From: Vespula vulgaris
Taxonomy: Eukaryota > Arthropoda > Insecta > Hymenoptera > Vespidae
Assembly (NCBI RefSeq): GCF_905475345.1
Contig: NC_066610.1
Span: 2,452,386-2,516,385, forward strand
Length of the DNA stretch: 64,000 bases
Direction of reading: 5' to 3'
Shown: positions 57,412 through 64,000 of the stretch, in pieces
How positions within the stretch are numbered: the first letter of the stretch is position 1
How the letters are laid out: each line of letters opens with the position of its first letter
Translations under genes and position numbers: made by a program
Notes under the pieces: generated by a model
Databases searched by the model: none
The model's input: only the letters and a program-made list of their open reading frames with translations
What the model was told of the DNA's origin: nothing

Positions 57412-58930
57412 TCGGAAAAATTTCCAACTCGTCCTTTTCCCTCCCCGTCCACCGTCCGCGAAAACCGATTCCTCCTTCTTTCCTTTCCTATTCCTCGTCC
57501 TTTTTTCCCTCCTCGAACGAACAATAAGCCTCGCCGCGACGTTCGCGCGAGCGAGAGGAAGAAAACTTAGAAAAGTCGAGTCTCGAGTAAACTCGGAATC
57601 GCGGGATAATCCGAGATGATCGCCTAATAGCTTTAGGAAGGAATCGACTGGGGGCGGGGGGTGGGTAGGCGACTACTTAAAATTAGCATAAGCTCCGACT
57701 CGCCGACTAACGAGCGGAAGAGACGAGACCCCAAAAGTGCCGTGACGAGGCAAAAAAAGTCAAAACGACGAAAGCCAACGTATCCCGAAGGAACGTGTTC
57801 CTCTAGACGGACGAGAAATTCTTCTCTCCTTCCGACTATCCCCTTCGACTTCGACCTCGACCTCGAGACTTGGACTGCTCGCGAGCACCGTCGAAAATCT
57901 CGAGATACCGTAAATCTACGCGTTTCGCCTTGATGTTTACGATCCGATCTTCGAGTTCGTTGCTCTTAATTAACTCGCGTGATTAATACGTTCCGAGGAG
58001 TAAAAGGAAAGTATCTTTTTCACGCTTTTCCTTGCGTAAAGCGGCGTGGCAGAGCGGACGAAGCGAAGTCCGAGGCTCGCTTTGATCTAGTTCTCTTTCT
58101 CGAAACCAACTCGAATGTTGAATCGAAGAGACATGTGGGACAGAAGGCGGTAAGACTCCGTCGCGACGAAATGACGAGGAGGGGAGAAAGAGAAGGAAAA
58201 AGAAGAAAGAAAAAACGAGAGGCATAACGTTGTGAAAGACGTCAAGCACAGACTCGCTTTTTCCAAGTCCACCGAAAGTCGTAAAACGTCCAGCACCCAC
58301 GTAGAAACGTGTATCACGTAGCCGGTGGCTCGTTCGTGAGTTTGTGTGCGTATTATCACGTACGTACAGTCCGTGGTACCAATGCTCCTCCAACGAGGAC
58401 GGGTACTTTCCTAAGAAACGTTTTCCCATCGTTTCTAACGTCGCTCCTCCCGGATCGCGCTCGAGATACAAAGAGTTTTAACTTTGCGAGGCATGTCGCG
58501 GCGTCGAGCGCGCAATCGGGAGACGCGATTTCGCCGGCAATCGCGAGAAAATGAAAATCCTGTCGGCACTGGTGTGCCTGACTGTACCGTACGCGTAGAA
58601 GCTCCGGTGTATACGTGCTCCGTCGTTCGTTCGTCCGTCCGTTCGTCCGTTCGTCCGTTCGTCCGTCACGAGTGCGTGCGCCAACGAACGTCCGGACGAG
58701 ACGCGAGCGAGAGAGAGAGAGAGGAAAAAAAGATGCTCGATCATGGGACAAAAGTCGGGCCTACGTCCCGTGGGAACGCGGAAAGTCACGCTCCTTTAAA
58801 AAGTACGATCCGCGGTGCACGTTCCGTCGGAGCAACTCGCGGATTCTCGAGTCGTGCCTGAAAAATACGCGAGGCGAGTACGTGTTCCTTCGAGTTGGTC
58901 TCCTTTTGTACTTATTGTTAGACGGATTAT
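57412..58930. other. Gene-free segment
   Basis: Includes a GTTCGTCC octanucleotide array at 58621-58668 and a short GA run at 58709-58722. No exon recognised. Confidence 0.7.
58621..58668. repeat. (GTTCGTCC)n octanucleotide array
   Basis: GTTC and GTCC units alternate, giving an 8-bp period over about five copies. Confidence 0.95.
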
Positions 58931-59180
58931 AGGAAAGGAATGGAAAGGAATTAAAAGTCTGCTTACTTTCCCCCTGGCTCGTAGCAAAAACTTGACGAAT
59001 TCAACGGCATTAGGAAGTGCAGCGAGTTTTTTAACTCAATTATCGCGCTGAATACTTAAGCGCCATACGCGAGCGGTAGAAAATGAAATTCTTCGAGTAC
59101 ACGCGAGACGTATTATAACTCGATTAGGCGGCTCATTAACTCCAGGAACGCGTTATAATTATTTAATCTCGACGAAGGGC
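58931..59180. promoter_or_regulatory. AT-richer repeat-free block, candidate non-coding element
   Basis: Contains AGGAAGTGCAGCG, CTCAATTATCGCGC, GCGGCTCATTAACTCC and GTTATAATTATTTAATC. It has the same character as 50880-51235. No exon seen. Confidence 0.3.
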
Positions 59181-59246
59181 GATTACTCGTAACAGAGTTT
59201 CCACGCCTGGCGAGTATTAGGCAGCGATTTTTCCGTAATAGGACGA

Positions 59247-59248
59247 GC

Positions 59249-59280
<32 letters not shown>

Positions 59281-59285
59281 CACAC

Positions 59286-59316
<31 letters not shown>
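59247..59316. repeat. (GA)(CA)(TA)(GA) compound array
   Basis: GA at 59247-59274, CA at 59278-59285, TA at 59286-59300, then GA to 59316. Confidence 0.97.
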
Positions 59317-59461
59317 AAACGGGGGAAGAAGGGAGGTAGGTAAAAGGGACGATCTGCTCGTTAACTCTGCGGGCAGCTTTGAAATCGCGCGGACAGGTCA
59401 GGTGTATCTCGCTCGAAGCGACGCACCTGTCCGAGAGCAAAGACGCGTAGAGCCAGCTTGC

Positions 59462-59507
59462 CGTTCGTTCGTTCGTTCGTTCGTTCGCTCGCCCGCTCGC
59501 TCGTTCG
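59462..59507. repeat. (CGTT/CGCT)n array
   Basis: CGTT units followed by CGCT and CGCC variants. Confidence 0.95.
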
Positions 59508-60828
59508 TGGCGTTTCGTTTTATAGGAAGGTGCTTCTATCGGCGATCTATCAAATTACCCTGCCAGATAAGAAATTAGGGGAACCGTAGGAGCCGACGAA
59601 AAAGCATCCGTGACGGACACACGCTCGGCTATTATTTCGGCAGCGTCACCCTCGATCTCGTTTCGCTCGAAATATCTGCTTCCTCCTTCCACCGATCCTA
59701 CTACCGATTTCGTAGTGGCTCACCTGCTCGAGAAACGTGAAATAGCTTTTCGCACGACACACCGAAACTATCGCGCTCGTAACGTCTCACTTTCGCCCTC
59801 CTTCGATACGTCGCTCGGCGAAAACGCAAACAGAAACGGACCATTGCCCGCGCGACTCTTTATTCGACGATATTTATTAACTTATAAATTTACCAATTAG
59901 AGCGCGCGATAATAATTCCGTTTGACAGATAATTAAAAGAGGGAGCCGAGTAATTGAGTTAATTGAGAGCAAGATTATACGCGTTGGAACGTTACGCAAA
60001 GCTTGGCCTGATATATGGAACCGTTCGACGCGCACAGATGCACACTCGTACACGTAAGTATATACGACTCTCTAATCGGCATAATCACGATTATTCCTCG
60101 ATGGAAATAATACGAGAAGAGGAGGAAACTTTGAACGGTCTTGGCGCGGCTCTATCGGCTTGAGATCTCGGAAACTCTACCGTACGAATCGATCTGTTAA
60201 CCTAACCGTTGATTACTTCCGTTCTTTTCTAAGAACTTTGTGTAAACGATATACAGGCGATATTACGAGCGACTTCGATTTGCCACCAAGACGGCTAACT
60301 CCTTCTCGTCTCGCTATCGATTTAAAGGGACGACGAAACGACTCGACTCTTTCCGATGTACAAACGCGTGCTTAATAACGTGCACTTGACCGATCCGACC
60401 GAGCCGTGCTTCGATCGACACGCATGAAAGAAACATTTCGAGAGAAGAATCGCAGAGCGACGAACGTCGTCGTTTCGCAGTGCGGTGCGAATTTTAACGA
60501 CAGGGGGATATACGATCGGCCGACGACGACTCGATTAAAAAACTAATAAAGCGATCCTCCTGGAAAAAGATTTGCCTATCCGGCGACGCATCCTGGACAC
60601 CTGCTTCGAAATAATTTCGTTCGACGAGGAAGGAGAAATTTTTTTTCCTTTTCTTTTTACGCCTTTCTTCGATACCGAAAGGACGTACAATAAAGGTTCT
60701 AACCGTTAGGATACAACACGACCGCAATATCTCCCGATATTCGCCATTTTACGTAAGATGCCATCCACTCGGTTCGCTCGCCTATTAAAGCGATCTCGAA
60801 TAAAGTCGAGACGTGGGACGCGAGACTA

Positions 60829-60861
<33 letters not shown>

Positions 60862-61260
60862 ATCTCACCGATTCGATCTCACGAGCCAGACGTGGAACTG
60901 GTCTAATGCATCCGTCCGATATATTTCGTATAACGCAACGCGTCTTACGGGAAACCGAGTGCGTTTACGTAAGGAACGCGCGCGCCTACGTAACGATCTG
61001 TCTCTTTCTCTCTATCCGTTATTGAAAACAGTACATCGCTCTAATTTGTATCGTTACACCGAGATAAGCCAGCTGGTAAGACGAGAAGAAGGACGAGGAA
61101 GAGAAGCGGGTGATGTTCGAAGGCCAATTAGAGCGATCGTACCGAGAGAGAAGTTTCGCTTCGCTCAAGTTTGTCGGCTCTTTCTCTCCCTCCGTCGAGC
61201 TTTATATACAAGGAAGAGAGGACGAATATGGACGAGAAACTCTGGGCTCTTAACATAACT
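59508..61260. other. Gene-free, repeat-poor segment
   Basis: Unique DNA with an ACG array at 60830-60859. Frames of 60-100 codons occur but begin at non-ATG codons or lack any family resemblance. Confidence 0.7.
60830..60859. repeat. (ACG)10 microsatellite
   Basis: Uninterrupted ACG triplets. Confidence 0.95.
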
Positions 61261-61660
61261 AGATAACATTATGACTTAATTCCTCCATTAACGGTGTTGG
61301 TATCGCGTATACGCAACAGGCCTCGGAATAAAACGCGACGACAAATTTGAGTAAAGAAAGGCGCGAGCGCGCGTGCGCGCGATTCTCTCGCTTTAAGCGG
61401 GGAAGTGCTAATTTATCCACATTCCTGATCAATAGCCTTACACTATCTAATCGAACGATCTCGAATACATCTACATGTTATTAAGGAGCCCGATGTGGCT
61501 GTGTGATAGTAAGCTAAACGGGGGAGAATATATCCCGACGATGTGCATAAACGCGGCTAGGCGAGCAGTGGCTTTATGCCGCCTCCGCCGTCGTTACCTT
61601 CGGAGACGTATTAATCGCTCTTCTAACAATTAATTAACGTGAATTATAATGTCATTAACG
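61261..61660. promoter_or_regulatory. Candidate conserved non-coding element
   Basis: A repeat-free block with ATAACATTATGACTTAATTCC, ACATTCCTGATC (TEAD-like CATTCC), TGTGTGATAG and ACAATTAATTAACGTGAATT. It is the most enhancer-like block by eye. A gene-like reading is lacking. Confidence 0.35.
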
Positions 61661-62660
61661 GGCGAACGATCGACGCGCGTCGACGGTGGCTTTCCGCGAG
61701 TCTTGGTTCTGCTCGGCCCGGCCCGGCCCGCATTTACTCTCCTCGGTCTTCCCTCCGCCGTTATCGAGACGCGTTGATTGTTGAGCCCCGATAGAAAACT
61801 GCCTGGCCAATAAACAACGTTCCAATCGAATTCGCCGATCTTAAAAGGAGCGCTCTAGTCCGCGCTGCAAATTCTTCGCCGCGCCGTGTAGAGAAGAGGG
61901 AAAGATCGGCGTGCAAATCGGAAGGCCGACCGCTCGGCGCGGCGTAGGCCCCACCGCGGGACTATTCCGGCTCGCATTAATTTTGTACCGTTGTCACCGG
62001 GAGCAACATGCGTATTCATGAGACACACCGAGGCTTATAAACGTCGGGCTATTAGTGATACGATTAAAATGTGCATTTCTCGGCGTTGTTTTAAACGCAA
62101 GCCCGGCCGCGGTCGCGACCGCAACCGCGAACCGACCGCCGCGACGCGACGGACCGACGGCTTTCTCGAGCCGTAACCGCCTTCTCTTATTTCACCTAGG
62201 AGATATTTTATTCGCCAACCCCTTTCCTCTCCTTTCGCTCCGGCACGTTCTTTAAACGACAACCGAGTCGAGATAATAAGTTCGAGAGTGGTCTCCTTGT
62301 ATTTCGGATGCATTCGGGAATGCATTTCGAATGCGAGTTCGTTAGAGCGTCTAACTCGGCGTACGCGGCTCGGCGGGGAAGGTGGCACGAATCCGAATTG
62401 TTTATGCGTCGTTTCGGAGCCGAGGCCGGTGTGTCTCTCGGTGATGCCGCTGTTGGTTGTTCGGCCGGAGAGAAAGAGTCGCGCACACGTACGCGTATCT
62501 CACTCGCAGGAAGCGCGCATACGCGTATCAGGGGGCGATGAATATGCATACCTTAATTCGCGAGGCTAATTGAATAATTTGTAAAACGCGCCGAGGTAGC
62601 CCGAACCACCGCGACCTTTTTGCATTCCCCCTTCGTAGGAGGGACCGCGAGTGACGCGGG
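61661..62660. other. Unique segment with forkhead-like and POU-like words
   Basis: A (GGCCC)3 run lies at 61714-61729, CCAATAAACAACG near 61806 combines CCAAT and forkhead-like cores, a 14-bp palindrome GCGGTCGCGACCGC is at 62109-62122, and the fourth TGAATATGCAT element is at 62539-62549. No exon recognised. Confidence 0.6.
62538..62549 (+). promoter_or_regulatory. ATGAATATGCAT element, copy 4
   Basis: The 11-mer TGAATATGCAT preceded by A, giving the same 12-mer as the minus strand at 33709-33720. It is followed by ACCTTAATTCG. Confidence 0.45.
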
Positions 62661-62669
62661 CTCGCGCTG

Positions 62670-62822
62670 GTGTGCGTACGTGCGCGTGGTCGCGCGCGCC
62701 GTAAGGGTACATGCGAAGATGTGCATGCACGAGGATGCGCGTGTGCGTATATATGTGTGCGTGTACGTATATATACGTGCATAGATAGATGGAAATATAC
62801 GGATACACGCACACGTATATCC
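62670..62822. repeat. Alternating purine-pyrimidine tract with long hairpin
   Basis: GTGCGTACG, GCGCGC, TGTGCATGCAC and GTGTGCGTATATATG runs give strong Z-DNA potential. Within it, 62748-62772 pairs with 62796-62822: about 17 bp around GTGTGCGTGTA/TACACGCACAC, then about 7-8 bp more after a 2-base bulge, closing a loop of roughly 20 bases. Confidence 0.6.
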
Positions 62823-63616
62823 TTAGAAGAGCGCGGTATGGATAGCTCGCCTAAAATGCGCTTCGGCAGCCGCCTCGCCGACTCGTGAATCATTCCGGGA
62901 ATCGACTTTATTCCACCGGGATTCTCCAAAGTTTCGTGCGATTCTCGGGTCTCGTTAAGAAGATTTTATGAGACGCCGAGGCAGTTCTCTCTCGAACGGC
63001 TGTACGACTCGACGTCGTCTCGTCGAAGACGAGCAGAGTCCCGTCCTCTTCGCCGTCGACCCGGTAGACGAAAGCGGTGCTTCTTCAGGGGTCCTACTCT
63101 CCCCCTGCTGCCTGATGAATGGGCACAAGGCCCTCCTTACTTATGCGATGCGTGCCCTCGCCGGCATACATCACTGCCAGCTAACTTTTTTACGGTGCAC
63201 GATGCGAACAAGAATATGATTACGCGCGTTAACATTCTTGGAATATCATCCGCATGGCCGTCGAGTCCAAGGATCCCTAGGCCATTCGTCTTTCTACGCG
63301 AAACGCGCGAGGCCAACGCGGAGGAGGACGAGCGAGGAGGACGAGCGAGAGGACGACCGAGAGGACGTTTCGTTCGGTTTTCTTTTCTCGCGTAGACCCG
63401 ACGCATTACCGCCACAAATCCGATCCGATATCCTCCGTACGAAGAAATCAGTTGTCGTACGTCGAATCGTTTCGACGACAAAAGCCGCCGAGTTGGAACA
63501 AGTCAAAGTTGCCTCCCGTCGCCACGAGGTTTCTCAAAGGCAAACGCGTTCGAAAGCCTTCCGAACGAATCTCTCTGCCCTCTCTCTCCCTCCTCGATTC
63601 CGTCTGTCCGCCCGGT
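62823..63616. other. Gene-free segment
   Basis: Unique CpG-rich DNA with GAGGAC-type repeats at 63320-63368. No exon recognised. Confidence 0.7.
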
Positions 63617-63699
63617 CGCCCGCCCGCCCGTCCGTCCGTCCGTCCGTCCGTCCATCCATCCATCCATCCATCCATCCAACCATCCATCCATCCGTCCCT
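63617..63699. repeat. (CCGT)(CCAT) tetranucleotide array
   Basis: About nine CCGT/CCGC units followed by about ten CCAT units, ending in CCGTCCC. It mirrors the GGAC-GGAT structure at 35892. Confidence 0.97.
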
Positions 63700-64000
63700 C
63701 TTTATCGTTCGTTCGTCGAAGAGCGAAGGGAAGAGAGACGAGAACGCAGAGGTCCTTTGATCCTCGGCACTCGGTGTCGGCAAACAGGAACTCCGCTGGT
63801 GAACGCAGCCACCGCGCTTTAATACCTCATGCAAATTTCAGGAAAAGGGCACCCCCGTTCGCCCTTCCACCACCCCCTCCTCCTCCTTCGACTCCTCACA
63901 CTCCTGCACAGTGGTGATAGTCCGCTATATTGCTTCCCGAACAAATCGCTATCCGCTTTTCGTCCCCTCGCACCCTCCCACCCTTCTCCTGTCGACTTCT
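63700..64000. other. Gene-free window end
   Basis: C-rich unique sequence with an octamer ATGCAAAT at 63829-63836 in CTCATGCAAATTTCAGG. Nothing else supported. Confidence 0.6.

Noticed and set aside
59610..59900. 96-codon frame with balanced composition
   Set aside because: It opens with GTG rather than ATG and resembles no family. Without splice evidence it is not supportable.

Overview
This window is 64 kb of eukaryotic non-coding DNA, most likely from a hymenopteran insect (ant- or bee-like). That assignment is inference. It rests on CpG dinucleotides that are abundant rather than depleted (CGATCG, TCGCGA and GCGCGC recur throughout), on a very high density of (GA)n/(CT)n and (ACG)n/(GGA)n microsatellites, on AT-rich blocks dense in TAATTA, and on the absence of any bacterial gene organisation. 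I found no exon of a recognisable protein family, no tRNA or rRNA gene, no transposon with visible termini and no CRISPR array. Most long open frames are translations of simple repeats (runs of Leu-Ser, Arg-Glu, Asp, Ser, Pro-Ser-Val) on one strand or the other.

Layout. From 1 to about 46,000 the DNA is GC/CpG-rich and crowded with simple repeats, roughly one every 600-900 bases. These are dinucleotide GA/CT arrays (longest near 17,880 and 41,377), triplets, GGAA, GTCC and GTTC tetramers, an AGAAG pentamer, and small minisatellites of 10-14 bp units. From about 46,000 to 62,600 microsatellites thin out. Longer AT-richer blocks appear that look like conserved non-coding (enhancer-like) elements, notably 48,840-49,330, 50,030-50,260, 50,880-51,235, 58,930-59,180 and 61,260-61,660. 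From 62,660 to the end there is an alternating purine-pyrimidine (Z-DNA-prone) tract with a long hairpin, and a CCGT/CCAT array.

Interpretation. The window reads as a gene desert or the inside of a very large intron near a developmental gene. The best leads are regulatory: an 11-mer resembling a POU-dimer site present four times; three CAARATGGCYGC (YY1/Pho-like) 12-mers; three same-strand CTCF-like cores; a CTCF/YY1/SRF-like cluster at 45,319-45,681; three head-to-tail CACGTGAC E-boxes at 13,873; a 21-bp perfect hairpin at 21,402; a GA/CT-flanked CpG-rich segment at 17,880-18,300 that could be a promoter or first exon; and one small ATG-initiated ORF with balanced composition at 50,550. None can be called functional from sequence alone. 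Expected-count statements are rough figures assuming equal base frequencies.
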